DNA of 64,000 nucleotides, taken from Paraburkholderia ultramafica. GTDB lineage: Bacteria > Pseudomonadota > Gammaproteobacteria > Burkholderiales > Burkholderiaceae. How positions within the stretch are numbered: position 1 is the first letter of the stretch; the number at the start of each line of letters is the position of its first letter. Below, one piece after another: positions 26,218-34,779 of the stretch. Under the pieces are notes generated by a model. It made no database searches. It had not been told where the DNA came from and was given only the letters and a program-made list of their open reading frames with translations. The stretch is from contig NZ_CADIKK010000008.1 of NCBI RefSeq assembly GCF_902859915.1, positions 62,001-126,000 of the forward strand, in the 5' to 3' direction. A program made the translations under genes and the position numbers.

Positions 26218-26345
26218 GCGATTGCTGATTTATAAAAACGGTTATTGAGCAGGTCCGCAGAGAGCGTCACTCGCCGGACAGTCTCACGCGTCCGTGAGTT
26301 TAGCAGTTCGCGGAAAGCCAGCCGACGCCAATCGACCAGCTAGCG

Positions 26346-26558
26346 CTATGACGTGCTGAGTTTCGTCCGTTTCTTTTCCCACGTTGCAAGATCGTCACTC
26401 GCGATGATGACCTTGCGCGAGCCCATGCGTAGTTCATCGGGACCATCGCCTGCGTCGCGCAACTTGTAGTAGAACGCGCGGCTGATGCCGAAGCGCTCGC
26501 AGAACTGCGCAATCGTCACATAGTGATGGACGGGCTGATGGTTTGCTGCCGGGTCCAT
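26346..26558 (-). CDS. Small AlpA/excisionase-like helix-turn-helix protein
   Basis: Product of 70 residues. VTIAQFCERFGISRAFYYKL followed by GSRKVIIASDDLATWEKKR is the MerR-type winged helix of AlpA-like regulators and excisionases, with the typical closing pattern in which a recognition helix precedes a basic wing. Such proteins often regulate integrase or excise an island. It is coded on the same strand as the integrase, about 390 bp downstream of it, with a methylase fragment between them. Confidence 0.7.
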   Translation of the reverse strand: MDPAANHQPVHHYVTIAQFCERFGISRAFYYKLRDAGDGPDELRMGSRKVIIASDDLATWEKKRTKLSTS

Positions 26559-26615
26559 GATGTCCGCCGTTTCGTAAATCTGTTCTGACCGTACCTCGTG
26601 CGCGGTCGCAGGTCA

Positions 26616-26816
26616 TTATCCCTGGATAGCGTTACCTTCTCGGCCCAGCTTGGTAAGCATGGCGCTGGTGAGCGAGAGACCACGCAGATGGGAGCTTCCC
26701 GGCGGTGAGAGGCGCAGCAGCTCATTGCGGCGCAGGCCGAGTTCCTTCACACGCTGAGGTGAGAGCGTGAAGTACTTATTGTTTCCGGTGACGATGCCAC
26801 GGGTGCCTGAATGCAA
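26616..26816 (-). pseudogene. Fragment of a large N6-adenine DNA methyltransferase (Eco57I-like)
   Basis: The 66-residue frame reads GIVTGNNKYFTLSPQRVKEL, GLRRNELLRLSPPGSSHLRG and LSLTSAMLTKLGREGN. This resembles the segment GI.TG.N.FF.L....A..LGLP...L.P......L.G found downstream of the catalytic core in Eco57I-type and type I-like N6 methylases. Neither SAM-binding nor NPPY motifs remain. The start at 26816 is arbitrary. The assignment rests on this one segment, so it is tentative. Confidence 0.4.
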
Positions 26817-26945
26817 TCAGAAGGATGCCACCCAACGACGTCATTGACGACGCTTGCGGCGCGCGGAACAAGGAAACTAAATTGCAACCTCAAACAGGTA
26901 TAGCGGCGGCTCAGCATCGCCGCAGCTTTTTTCGTGTGGATTTTC

Positions 26946-28025
26946 TTAGCCTAGACGAGCAAGCAGGCTTTCGGGGTTGAGGTGCGTATATCGTTTTAAC
27001 ATCTGCATGCTGCGGTGGCCTGTTATCGAGGCGACCTCCATCGGGTGCAAACCCTTTTCAAACAACCGTGAGGCTGCTTCATGCCGCAAGTCATGCCAGC
27101 GCAGCGTTTTTAGCTCGGGATCCTCGATGCTGGCAGTTTGAATGACTCTTTTCCAGACACAAATTACTGCGTTCGAGGTTGTACCGAATATCCGTCCACG
27201 GAGTTTCGCGGGGGCGATGTTTCCTGGGCCGTGTTGCGAGCGAATGATTCTTACGTCGGCGCCCTCGGCGATTGCTGCCAGGTGACGAAATATGTTGATC
27301 GCGCGGCGGGAAAGCGGTAGCGCGGCTGGTATGCCTTTGTTGTCAGCACCACGTGCGTCAGGTGGAAACCTGAGCATGCGACTATCCAGATCGAGCCACT
27401 CCCATCGCACGCTGAACAGCGCGCTTTGACGCAAGCTCGTCTCGATGACGAGTTCGAACGCCGGGGCGGCCCACGGGTTTCCGCTGGCCGACAATAGCCC
27501 GTGTAGTTTTTCGAACTCGCCGAGGCGTAGGCGTCGGTCGCGCGCCAGGCTACCGGAGGGCTTGCGAATGTTGTTTAACGGATTCATCAAACCCTCCATT
27601 CCCCATTCCTTCCGCGCAACCTCAAAAAGATGGCTGATGATCTGCAGTTCGAGCCGGATAGTGTTTTCTGCTCTGCCGGCGGCACGGCGCTGGTCGCGAT
27701 ACTTCGCAAAGTCGGCGCCGCGCAAGCCGGCGAGAGTGCGATGGGATAAGTCCTGATCAAGCCACCGTTGAATGCGACGGTTCTCTTGGTATGGATGGCG
27801 CTTCTCTGGGACGATTTCGCGTTGGTAACGCCCAAGTGCTTCGCGCAAGGTGGTGCGCTCGGACTCCGACCGATCGAAGTACAGACCAGAGTCCATCTCT
27901 CCTTCTAATCGACGAGCCCATTGCTGCGCTTGATGTTTTGTATCGAACGTACGGTAGACAGGCTTGTAGCCCCGGCGGCGGATTTCGGCGCGCCAATAGA
28001 TGCCCCGCTGACTGATGTATGCCAT
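26946..28025 (-). CDS. Tyrosine-type site-specific integrase of the tRNA-Lys island
   Basis: Integrase of 359 residues, start at 28025 with GGAG 6 bp upstream (30 further in-frame codons are unlikely to be used). The N-terminal arm-binding part reads GIYWRAEIRRRGYKPVYRTF; the SAM-like core-binding domain follows at about 75-170. The catalytic domain holds Arg in ETSLRQSALFSVRW, H-x-x-R in LRWHDLRHEAASR, His in GHRSMQML and the Tyr nucleophile in KRYTHLNPES. All key residues are present, so it may still be active. It is read away from tRNA-Lys, its likely attachment site. No directionality factor is directly adjacent; the small AlpA-like gene is the best candidate. Confidence 0.92.
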   Translation of the reverse strand: MAYISQRGIYWRAEIRRRGYKPVYRTFDTKHQAQQWARRLEGEMDSGLYFDRSESERTTLREALGRYQREIVPEKRHPYQENRRIQRWLDQDLSHRTLAGLRGADFAKYRDQRRAAGRAENTIRLELQIISHLFEVARKEWGMEGLMNPLNNIRKPSGSLARDRRLRLGEFEKLHGLLSASGNPWAAPAFELVIETSLRQSALFSVRWEWLDLDSRMLRFPPDARGADNKGIPAALPLSRRAINIFRHLAAIAEGADVRIIRSQHGPGNIAPAKLRGRIFGTTSNAVICVWKRVIQTASIEDPELKTLRWHDLRHEAASRLFEKGLHPMEVASITGHRSMQMLKRYTHLNPESLLARLG

Positions 28026-28130
28026 TTCAAGCTCCAGAGATTTTTTTTGAATGCTTGGTCTGGATTCTCGAATTCCGGCAGATTTCCGGCAAAGGCCAGT
28101 TTTTGACGCCGCCACGCGTTGGCTATAGAC

Positions 28131-28164
28131 GAAAAAAAAGCACTGCGATCGCTCGCAAGTGCTT
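28131..28164 (-). terminator. Intrinsic terminator of tRNA-Lys
   Basis: On the minus strand AAGCACT, a 13-nt loop and AGTGCTT are followed by a run of eight T. It starts about 23 nt after the CCA end of tRNA-Lys. Confidence 0.85.
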
Positions 28165-28186
28165 GATTTTCAACTGCAAAATTCGG

Positions 28187-28262
28187 TGGTGGGGCGTGAG
28201 TGACTCGAACACTCGACCTACGGATTAAGAGTCCGCTGCTCTACCAACTGAGCTAACGCCCC
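28187..28262 (-). tRNA. tRNA-Lys (anticodon CTT)
   Basis: 76 nt with encoded CCA. The acceptor stem is GGGGCGT/ACGCCCC, the D arm GCTCAGTTGGTAGAGC, the anticodon loop CTCTTAA (CTT at 34-36, reading AAG) and the T arm has GTGTTCGAGTCAC. The terminator and an integrase gene lie beyond its 3' end, which makes it the probable attachment site of the island. Confidence 0.97.
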
Positions 28263-28465
28263 CAACAGAAGGGAAATTATGCAGTAACTTTTTGAGCTTG
28301 CCAAGCCCCTTTAGCAGATTTCTTAAAAACATTTACGTCGGCCAGTTCGAGCCATCTCTCGATAGCGCCGCGATCGTGAAAAAGGCGCGGCCTTCATCGT
28401 CCCGGTATGATGTCGCGGACACCTCGCCGCGTGAAGCGTCATGCGGCTTTCGACCGGGAACTGCC

Positions 28466-28870
28466 ATGGATGACAAAGAGACTATCGAGTTACTCAACCG
28501 CATCCTCGCGCCTTGGGTCCGTGCACTCACGCTGACCCCGGTCAAGGCCGACGAAGAAAGCGCGACGCTGCGCCTGCCGTTTTCCGGCGGCCTGCGCCAT
28601 TCCGGCGGCGTAATCTGCGGGCAGGTGTTCATGGCAGCCGCCGACACGGCGATGATCGTCGCCATTTCGGCGGCGCTCGGCGGCTTCAAGCCGATGAGCA
28701 CGGTATCGCTGAACATCAACTTCATGCGCGCGGTTCGCAAGGGCGACGTGCTGATCACCGCGCGCGTGCTGCGCATGGGCCGCAATCTGGTGTTCGGCGA
28801 AGTCGAACTGTTCGATGAAACCGGCAACATGGCCGTCCACGCGACCACCACCTACGCGCTGCTCGACTAG
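28466..28870 (+). CDS. PaaI-type hotdog-fold thioesterase
   Basis: Small cytoplasmic acyl-CoA thioesterase-like protein of 134 residues, start at 28466. The longer frame overlaps the tRNA-proximal spacer. RHSGGVICGQVFMAAADTAM near 44-63 carries the 4HBT (PaaI-type) active-site region, in which the family's Asn/His-Gly-Gly is replaced by HSGG and the catalytic acid is Asp60. FKPMSTVSLNINFMRAVRKG, the next strand pair, is typical too. Substrate unknown. A patatin-like gene starts 36 bp downstream in the same direction, suggesting a small lipid-related operon. Confidence 0.88.
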   Translation: MDDKETIELLNRILAPWVRALTLTPVKADEESATLRLPFSGGLRHSGGVICGQVFMAAADTAMIVAISAALGGFKPMSTVSLNINFMRAVRKGDVLITARVLRMGRNLVFGEVELFDETGNMAVHATTTYALLD

Positions 28871-28906
28871 AACGGGCGGCAAGCCGCATTTGAGGAAAAA
28901 GCCAGG

Positions 28907-29782
28907 ATGTTCGATCAGGTCGTATTCGCCGGCGGCGGCAATCGCTGCTGGTGGCAGGCGGGGTTTTGGGATGTGGTGCAGCCCGAGCTACATGTCCGGC
29001 CGCGCGTCATCACCGGCATTTCGGCCGGCGCCGCCACCGCTTGCATGCTCTACACGCGCGATTCCGACTGGGTAATGCGCTATTACCAGGACGCGCTGCG
29101 TCACAACACCCGCAACGCCTACTGGGGCAACCTGCTGCGCGGCGAGTCGGTGTTTCCGCATTACCGGATCTACCGGCAGGCGCTGCTCGACATCTACGGC
29201 GAGAAGTTTTCGACGCTCGCCGATGCGCCGGAAATCCGCATCGGCGTGTCGCATCTGCCGCGCTGGCTCGGTGCGCGTAGTGCAGTCGCCGCGGGTCTGA
29301 TCGCGTACAACATCGAAAAATACGTGCGCAAGACGCTGCATCCGACGCTGGGTCAGACGCTCGGCTTTCATCCGGAATTCGTGCGCGCGCAGGACTGCGC
29401 GAGCGTCGAGGATCTTGCGGATCTGATCCTGCAATCATCGAGTACGCCGCCGTTCACACCGGTTCTGCGGCGCAACGGCCGGCCGGTGCTGGACGGCGGG
29501 ATGGTCGACAACGTGCCGGTCGGCGCGCTCGACGCCGACGCGCCCGGCAACGTGCTGGTGATGGTCACGCGTCTTTATCCGCGGCCGCAGATGTTCGTCG
29601 TGCCGCATGGGGTGCAGCAACGGCTCTATGTGCAGCCGTCGCGCAAGGTGCCGATTTCGAGCTGGGATTACACGAGTCCTTCGCAGATGGTGCACGCGTA
29701 CAACCTCGGCCGTGCCGATGGCGAGAGCTTTCTCGAGCGCGTGCCCGATCTGCTGGAGGCTGGCGCGCACGAAGCGCGCTGA
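28907..29782 (+). CDS. Patatin-like phospholipase
   Basis: Lipid acyl hydrolase of 291 residues. The oxyanion-hole glycines are in VFAGGGNRCWW, the nucleophile Ser near 40 is in GISAGAAT (G-x-S-x-G), and the dyad Asp is in LDGGMVDNVPV near 201. These are the three patatin signatures in the right order. No signal peptide, so cytoplasmic, or injected if it is a secreted effector; nothing nearby points to secretion. The thioesterase gene just upstream may share its transcript. Confidence 0.9.
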   Translation: MFDQVVFAGGGNRCWWQAGFWDVVQPELHVRPRVITGISAGAATACMLYTRDSDWVMRYYQDALRHNTRNAYWGNLLRGESVFPHYRIYRQALLDIYGEKFSTLADAPEIRIGVSHLPRWLGARSAVAAGLIAYNIEKYVRKTLHPTLGQTLGFHPEFVRAQDCASVEDLADLILQSSSTPPFTPVLRRNGRPVLDGGMVDNVPVGALDADAPGNVLVMVTRLYPRPQMFVVPHGVQQRLYVQPSRKVPISSWDYTSPSQMVHAYNLGRADGESFLERVPDLLEAGAHEAR

Positions 29783-29935
29783 GGTGAGGGGCGGCGTGGA
29801 CTTCTGACACCGCAATGGGCGCGGCCCGCCGCGAGCCGCACGCCAACAAGACTCGTTGCGCGGATTAACACGCGGAAGACAGCGCCCTGGCTGGCCGCCG
29901 GCAAGCGTCGCCGCAAGCCAGCCCAGCGCCCGAAC

Positions 29936-30949
29936 TTACCGCCGACGCCCGCCCTGCAACGCTTCCGGGTTCGCCACGCTGGCCGTATCGCCGGCGTCGA
30001 AAGCCAGAATGTTCTTGAACGCCGCGGTGAAATACTGCTCGTAGCTCTCGCGTTCCACATAGCCGATGTGCGGCGTGCAGATCACGTTTTCCATCCGCAG
30101 CAGGCTGTAGCCTTGCAGAATCGGCTCGCTTTCGTAGACGTCGATCGCCACCATCCCCGGACGGTTGTGCGACAGCGCATTCACCAGCGCGTTTTCGTCG
30201 AGCAGTTCGGCCCGGCTCGTGTTCACGAGCAACGCGGTCGGCTTCATGCGCATCAAGTCTTCCTGCTTGACGATGCCGCGCGTGTCGTCATGCAGACGCA
30301 AATGCAGAGATAGCACATCGCTCTGCTCGAACAGCGCGTCGCGGCTCTCGGCCACGGCATAACCGTCGGCACGAGCAGCTTCACGTGAATGCTCGCGGCC
30401 CCAGATCAGCACGTTCATCCCGAACGCTTTGCCGTAGCCGGCCACGATGCGGCCGATCTTGCCATAACCCCAAATCCCCAACGTCTGACCGCGCAACACC
30501 TGTCCCAAGCCGAAATTCGGCGGCAGCGCCGACGTCTTCAGACCGGACTGCTGCCAGGCTCCTTGCTTAAGGTTAGCTACGTATTGCGGAATGCGGCGCT
30601 GCGCCGCCATGATGAGAGCCCACGTCAACTCGGCCGGCGCGATCGGCGAGCCGGTGCCTTCCAGCACGGCGACGCCGCGTTCGGTACACGCCGCGAGATC
30701 GATGTGGCTCGACACTTTGCCGGTCTGGCTGATCATGCGCAAACGCGGCAACTTGTCGAGCAGTTGCGAGTTGATGCGGGTACGTTCGCGAATCAGGACG
30801 AGCGCGTCGACTTCGGAAAGACGGCTTGCCAGTTGGCCGAGACCGCGGACCGTGTTGTTGAAAACTTTGACTTCGTGGTCGACCAGCAATTGAAAGCAGT
30901 CGAGCTTACGAACGGCGTCCTGGTAATCGTCGAGGATGGCAATCTTCAT
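29936..30949 (-). CDS. D-2-hydroxyacid dehydrogenase (NAD-dependent)
   Basis: Protein of 337 residues, start MKIAILDDYQ at 30949. The Rossmann domain has GIWGYGKIGRIVAGYGKAFG near 163-182 (G-x-G-x-x-G). The catalytic Arg is in LVNTSRAELLD, the Glu in the VYESEP region and the His in CTPHIGYVERES. It is SerA-like in sequence but lacks the ACT domain of 3-phosphoglycerate dehydrogenase, so another 2-hydroxy/2-oxo acid is more likely. It is divergent from pckG across 379 bp, and a CRP-type palindrome lies 64 bp before its start. Confidence 0.9.
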   Translation of the reverse strand: MKIAILDDYQDAVRKLDCFQLLVDHEVKVFNNTVRGLGQLASRLSEVDALVLIRERTRINSQLLDKLPRLRMISQTGKVSSHIDLAACTERGVAVLEGTGSPIAPAELTWALIMAAQRRIPQYVANLKQGAWQQSGLKTSALPPNFGLGQVLRGQTLGIWGYGKIGRIVAGYGKAFGMNVLIWGREHSREAARADGYAVAESRDALFEQSDVLSLHLRLHDDTRGIVKQEDLMRMKPTALLVNTSRAELLDENALVNALSHNRPGMVAIDVYESEPILQGYSLLRMENVICTPHIGYVERESYEQYFTAAFKNILAFDAGDTASVANPEALQGGRRR

Positions 30950-31012
30950 GGTATGTGTCTTGCGGCGCACCATGGCGGTGCGGAACGGAGTGTTATGCTG
31001 ACTGTCCCACCA

Positions 31013-31028
31013 TGTGACTTAGGTCACA
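31013..31028. promoter_or_regulatory. CRP/FNR-type palindromic operator between the dehydrogenase gene and pckG
   Basis: TGTGACTTAGGTCACA matches the TGTGA-N6-TCACA consensus of CRP-family regulators at every conserved base. It sits 64 bp before the dehydrogenase start and 301 bp before pckG in a 379-bp intergenic region with no other gene. Its place suits direct control of the dehydrogenase; control of pckG from this distance is possible. The site is visible; which regulator binds is inference. Confidence 0.65.
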
Positions 31029-31328
31029 TGCCGGTCTGGCTGGATGTCTTACCGTAGAAACTGCTGCAAAGTACGGCAGCGCCACGGTGAGGCAAATTGA
31101 GATCGTTTTTAGCAGTTTGTTGCGTGTTGAGGCAAGCCGCTTTACAGACGGTTGCAGAAGCCCCGTCAGCAGGGCGCCTCCGCTCGGCAGGCTGGATGGC
31201 CCAGGATGACCTGCGCAAGTGCGCGTCGGGGTGGTCGAAACCTCGGCGTGATGAATTGAATGCCTCTCGCATGCAGCGTCGCCGGGCTTGTACCGTTTTT
31301 CTATTGCTATCAAAACGGAGACAGGTCG

Positions 31329-33185
31329 ATGAATCTTCCCTCATTCGAAGGACAGCCCACCATTGAGGCGCCCGTGTGGGTCAAGCACCGAAAACTGATC
31401 GCCTGGGTCCAGCGGGTTGCCGCGATGACCAAGCCGGACAGGATCGTCTGGTGCGACGGCTCAAAAGACGAGTACGACCGCCTTTGCACGCAGATGGTCG
31501 AAGCGGGCACCCTCAAGAAACTCAATCCGGCGAAACGTCCCAATTCTTACCTGGCATGGTCCGATCCTTCCGATGTGGCGCGCGTCGAGGATCGTACCTT
31601 CATCTGCTCGCAGCGCGCGGAAGATGCCGGTCCCACCAACAACTGGATCGCCCCGGCTGAAATGCGCACCACGCTCGACGGCCTGTTCGAAGGCGCGATG
31701 CGCGGCCGCACGATGTACGTGGTGCCGTTTTCGATGGGCCCGCTCGGTTCGCCGATCGCGCACATTGGCGTCGAGTTGAGCGACAGCCCTTACGTGGTGA
31801 CCAACATGCGCATCATGACGCGCATGGGCCGCCAGGTGTACGACGTGCTGGGCGAAGACGGCGAGTTCGTCCCGTGCGTCCATTCGGTCGGCGCGCCGCT
31901 CGTCGCGGGTGAGAAAGATGTGCCGTGGCCTTGCAACAAAACCAAGTACATCGTCCATTTTCCCGAATCGCGCGAAATCTGGAGCTACGGCTCGGGCTAT
32001 GGCGGCAATGCGCTGCTCGGCAAAAAGTGCTTCGCGCTGCGTATCGCGTCGACCATGGGCCGCGCCGAAGGCTGGCTCGCCGAGCACATGCTGATTCTCG
32101 GCGTGACCTCGCCGGAAGGCCGCAAGCTTCACGTCGCAGCGGCGTTCCCGTCGGCATGCGGCAAGACCAACTTCGCGATGCTGATCCCGCCGGAAGGCCT
32201 GAACGGCTGGAAAATCTCCACGATCGGCGACGATATCGCCTGGATCAAACCGGGCAAGGACGGCCGCCTGTACGCGATCAATCCCGAAGCCGGCTATTTC
32301 GGCGTCGCGCCAGGCACGAGCGAGAAGACCAATTTCAACGCGATGGCCACGCTGAAAGAAAACGTGATCTTCACGAACGTCGCGCTGACCGACGACGGCG
32401 ACGTCTGGTGGGAAGGCATGACCGACGAACCGCCCGCGCACCTGATCGACTGGCAGGGCAAGGACTGGACGCCGGCCAGCGCGAAGGAGAGCGGACGCAA
32501 GGCGGCGCACCCGAACGCGCGCTTCACGGCGCCGGCCTCGCAATGTCCGTCGATCGACGCTGACTGGGAAAACCCGGCGGGCGTCGCGATCGACGCGTTC
32601 ATCTTCGGCGGCCGCCGTTCCACCACCGTGCCGCTCGTCACCGAAGCGCGTAACTGGGTCGAGGGCGTCTACATGGCGGCGACCATGGGCTCCGAAACCA
32701 CCGCCGCCGCAGCCGGCCAGCAGGGCGTGGTGCGCCGCGACCCGTTCGCGATGCTGCCGTTCTGCGGCTACAACATGAGCGACTACTTCGGTCACTGGCT
32801 GAAAACGGGGGAGCGTCTGCAAAAACTGAACGCGAAGCTGCCGAAAATCTTCTGCGTCAACTGGTTCCGCAAGGGTGCGGACGGCAAATTCGTCTGGCCG
32901 GGTTTCGGCGAGAACATGCGCGTATTGAGCTGGATGGTCGGCCGGATTGAAGGCACGGCGCAAGGCGAGGAGCATGCGTTCGGCGTGTCACCGCACTACG
33001 AGGACATCGACTGGAGCGGCCTGAACTTCAGTCGCGAGCAGTTCGAGCAGGTGATTTCCGTCGACGCCGCTGCGTGGCGCGACGAACTCGCACTGCATGC
33101 CGAGCTGTTTGACACATTGCAACAAGGTTTGCCGCCCGCTTTGTCGCAGGCCAAACGCACGCTCGAAGGAAAACTCGCTGTTTAG
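31329..33185 (+). CDS. pckG: Phosphoenolpyruvate carboxykinase (GTP)
   Basis: Catalyses oxaloacetate + GTP to phosphoenolpyruvate + GDP + CO2, the first committed step of gluconeogenesis, in the cytoplasm. The length, 618 residues, is normal for the GTP class. Start [10 protein letters not shown] at 31329 follows GGAGACAGG; the upstream extension is not conserved in character. Signatures: [13 protein letters not shown] with the P-loop near 273-285 and the active-site Cys in [18 protein letters not shown], and the nucleotide-binding [20 protein letters not shown] near the end. A strong terminator follows, so it is a single-gene unit. Confidence 0.98.
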   Translation: MNLPSFEGQPTIEAPVWVKHRKLIAWVQRVAAMTKPDRIVWCDGSKDEYDRLCTQMVEAGTLKKLNPAKRPNSYLAWSDPSDVARVEDRTFICSQRAEDAGPTNNWIAPAEMRTTLDGLFEGAMRGRTMYVVPFSMGPLGSPIAHIGVELSDSPYVVTNMRIMTRMGRQVYDVLGEDGEFVPCVHSVGAPLVAGEKDVPWPCNKTKYIVHFPESREIWSYGSGYGGNALLGKKCFALRIASTMGRAEGWLAEHMLILGVTSPEGRKLHVAAAFPSACGKTNFAMLIPPEGLNGWKISTIGDDIAWIKPGKDGRLYAINPEAGYFGVAPGTSEKTNFNAMATLKENVIFTNVALTDDGDVWWEGMTDEPPAHLIDWQGKDWTPASAKESGRKAAHPNARFTAPASQCPSIDADWENPAGVAIDAFIFGGRRSTTVPLVTEARNWVEGVYMAATMGSETTAAAAGQQGVVRRDPFAMLPFCGYNMSDYFGHWLKTGERLQKLNAKLPKIFCVNWFRKGADGKFVWPGFGENMRVLSWMVGRIEGTAQGEEHAFGVSPHYEDIDWSGLNFSREQFEQVISVDAAAWRDELALHAELFDTLQQGLPPALSQAKRTLEGKLAV

Positions 33186-33213
33186 CCATGTGAGTGTTCA
33201 CTTCGAATGGAAG

Positions 33214-33237
33214 GCCGCCTTCGGGCGGCTTTTCTTT
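33214..33237 (+). terminator. Terminator after pckG
   Basis: GCCGCC-TTCG-GGCGGC with a stable UUCG loop, followed by TTTTCTTTT, about 30 bp after the pckG stop. Confidence 0.9.
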
Positions 33238-33528
33238 TGTGGTCAGTCCCCCGATAGAGATTTTTTCTAATTCCGCAATGCCGGGGTGACCTTTACATCT
33301 GTTCGAACAAAAAACACAGTGCAAGCTGCGCCGCCGCATATTGTTTCGTTTCGAGGAACAATCGACGGTCATGCCCTACATTGGGGAATACAGTCGCATG
33401 AAAATTGGCAATATTTCGGGTTTCGCGGGCAACTTCTGCACAATTTCGCGAGTCGTAGGAGAATTCCAAGTTCGCTTCACTGGTTTTCACTAATTGTCAG
33501 GAAGCAGTAACAAGGCAGGAGTTGTCCT

Positions 33529-34629
33529 ATGGATCATTTGCAGTCGATGCGAGTTTTCGTCAGAGTGGCGGATCTCGGCAGTTTTGCCCGCGCTGCAAGC
33601 GCGATGGATATTTCCAACGCAGTTGCCACCCGTCACGTTGCCGACCTCGAAGGCCGTCTTGGTACGCGGCTGCTCAATCGCACGACCCGCAGCTTGTCTC
33701 TGACCGAATCCGGCCAGGTGTATCTCGAGCGCGCGCGCCAGATTCTGGACGAACTGGAAGACGTCGAACAGATGGTGGTCGCGCGCAATCACGAACCCGT
33801 CGGCACGTTGCGGATAGTCGCACCGGTCGTGTTCGGCCTGCATAACCTCGCCCCCGTGCTTCAAACGTACGCGGAGCGCTATCCGAAAGTTATCCCCGAT
33901 GTCACGCTGGTCGACCGCCAGGTCGATCTGGTCGAAGAAGGTTTCGATGTCGGCGTGGTGATCGCGCGGCAAATGCGCAGCGCAAGCATCGTCACGCGAC
34001 GTCTGACAACCGGTTGCATGACCGTCTGCACGACGCCGGCCTATCTGGAGAAGCACGGCACGCCCACGCGTCCCGAGCACTTGCTGGAGCATCCGTGCCT
34101 GAGCCTGCCGTCCGAGTACTGGGGCGACGAGCGTGTGTTCACGGGGCCGGAAGGCGAAGTGCGCGTGCGTCCGTCGAACGTGATCGTGGCGAACAACACG
34201 GAAATGCTGCGGCAGTTTGCGTTGCTCGGCATGGGTATCGCGATCCTGCCGAGCTACCTGATTGGCCGCGACATGACGCGCGGCAGGCTCGTGCGTCTGC
34301 TCGGCGATTACCGCTTGCCGCAGGTCGAGATCAACATCGCGTATCCGAGCCGCCGTCACTTGCCGGCGAAGGTGCGCACGTTCATCGATCATCTGGTCGA
34401 GCACTTCAACCAGACGCCGAACAGCCTGCTCGGTGAACAGTGGATCAAGGACGGCCTCGAGCGGCCCGCCACGTCGGCGGCGTTCGATTCTGCTGACTCC
34501 ATGCCGCCGGAGGCGTTCGACGGGGCTGAGCCGCTGTCGCGGCTGCTGGATAGCGAGCTGTCGCCGGTGCCGAAGACTCTGGCAAAGACGACGAGTCGCG
34601 CCCGGCCGACGGCTTTGTCGCCGCTGTAA
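33529..34629 (+). CDS. LysR-type transcriptional regulator
   Basis: Regulator of 366 residues with AGGAG 7 bp before ATG. The N-terminal winged helix is typical (FVRVADLGSFARAASAMDIS, VADLEGRLGTRLLNRTTRSL, LTESGQVYLERA). The effector domain spans about 90-300. A C-terminal tail of about 60 residues, rich in Ala, Ser and Pro, exceeds the usual 300-residue length. The family is the CrgA-like group often coded beside the genes they control; here the neighbours are pckG (343 bp upstream, no gene between) and topB, so the target is unclear. The upstream gap is A+T-rich and probably holds its promoter. Confidence 0.92.
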   Translation: MDHLQSMRVFVRVADLGSFARAASAMDISNAVATRHVADLEGRLGTRLLNRTTRSLSLTESGQVYLERARQILDELEDVEQMVVARNHEPVGTLRIVAPVVFGLHNLAPVLQTYAERYPKVIPDVTLVDRQVDLVEEGFDVGVVIARQMRSASIVTRRLTTGCMTVCTTPAYLEKHGTPTRPEHLLEHPCLSLPSEYWGDERVFTGPEGEVRVRPSNVIVANNTEMLRQFALLGMGIAILPSYLIGRDMTRGRLVRLLGDYRLPQVEINIAYPSRRHLPAKVRTFIDHLVEHFNQTPNSLLGEQWIKDGLERPATSAAFDSADSMPPEAFDGAEPLSRLLDSELSPVPKTLAKTTSRARPTALSPL

Positions 34630-34675
34630 GTGTTGGAGCGATAAAGCCAGCAATGCAGGCGTATGGCCTGAAAGC

Positions 34676-34714
34676 AAAAAAGGCACAGTCACTTGAAGTG
34701 ACTGTGCCTTTTTT
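34676..34714. terminator. Bidirectional terminator between the LysR gene and topB
   Basis: A 19-bp perfect inverted repeat, from AAAAAAGGCACAGTC to GACTGTGCCTTTTTT, turning over a 1-nt centre (effective loop 3-5 nt). A-run before and T-run after serve both converging genes. Confidence 0.92.
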
Positions 34715-34779
34715 CATGGCAAGTGCGAATGGCGTTGTGGCCGGAAGCGAATAGCCCTCCGGCCTGCCGTCAGCCCAAA

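Larger units (their letters stand above)
4790..28186. mobile_element. Composite, decayed genomic island bounded on the right by tRNA-Lys(CTT)
   Basis: The right end carries a tyrosine integrase read away from tRNA-Lys, 161 bp from the tRNA, which is the classical island layout. The interior holds at least six kinds of transposase fragment, a group II intron tail, several broken genes and long stretches without genes, unlike the compact DNA on both sides. The left limit is set where a membrane-protein gene is cut at about 4790. I did not find a second copy of the tRNA 3' end, so the left attachment site is unproven and the region may be several insertions accreted side by side. Confidence 0.55.

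Noticed and set aside
4790..28186. Intact prophage or conjugative element
   Set aside because: No capsid, terminase, tail, relaxase, replication or type IV secretion genes are present; only an integrase and insertion-sequence relics.
31461..32975. Minus-strand open frame of 504 codons inside pckG
   Set aside because: Antisense shadow of a clearly coding gene.
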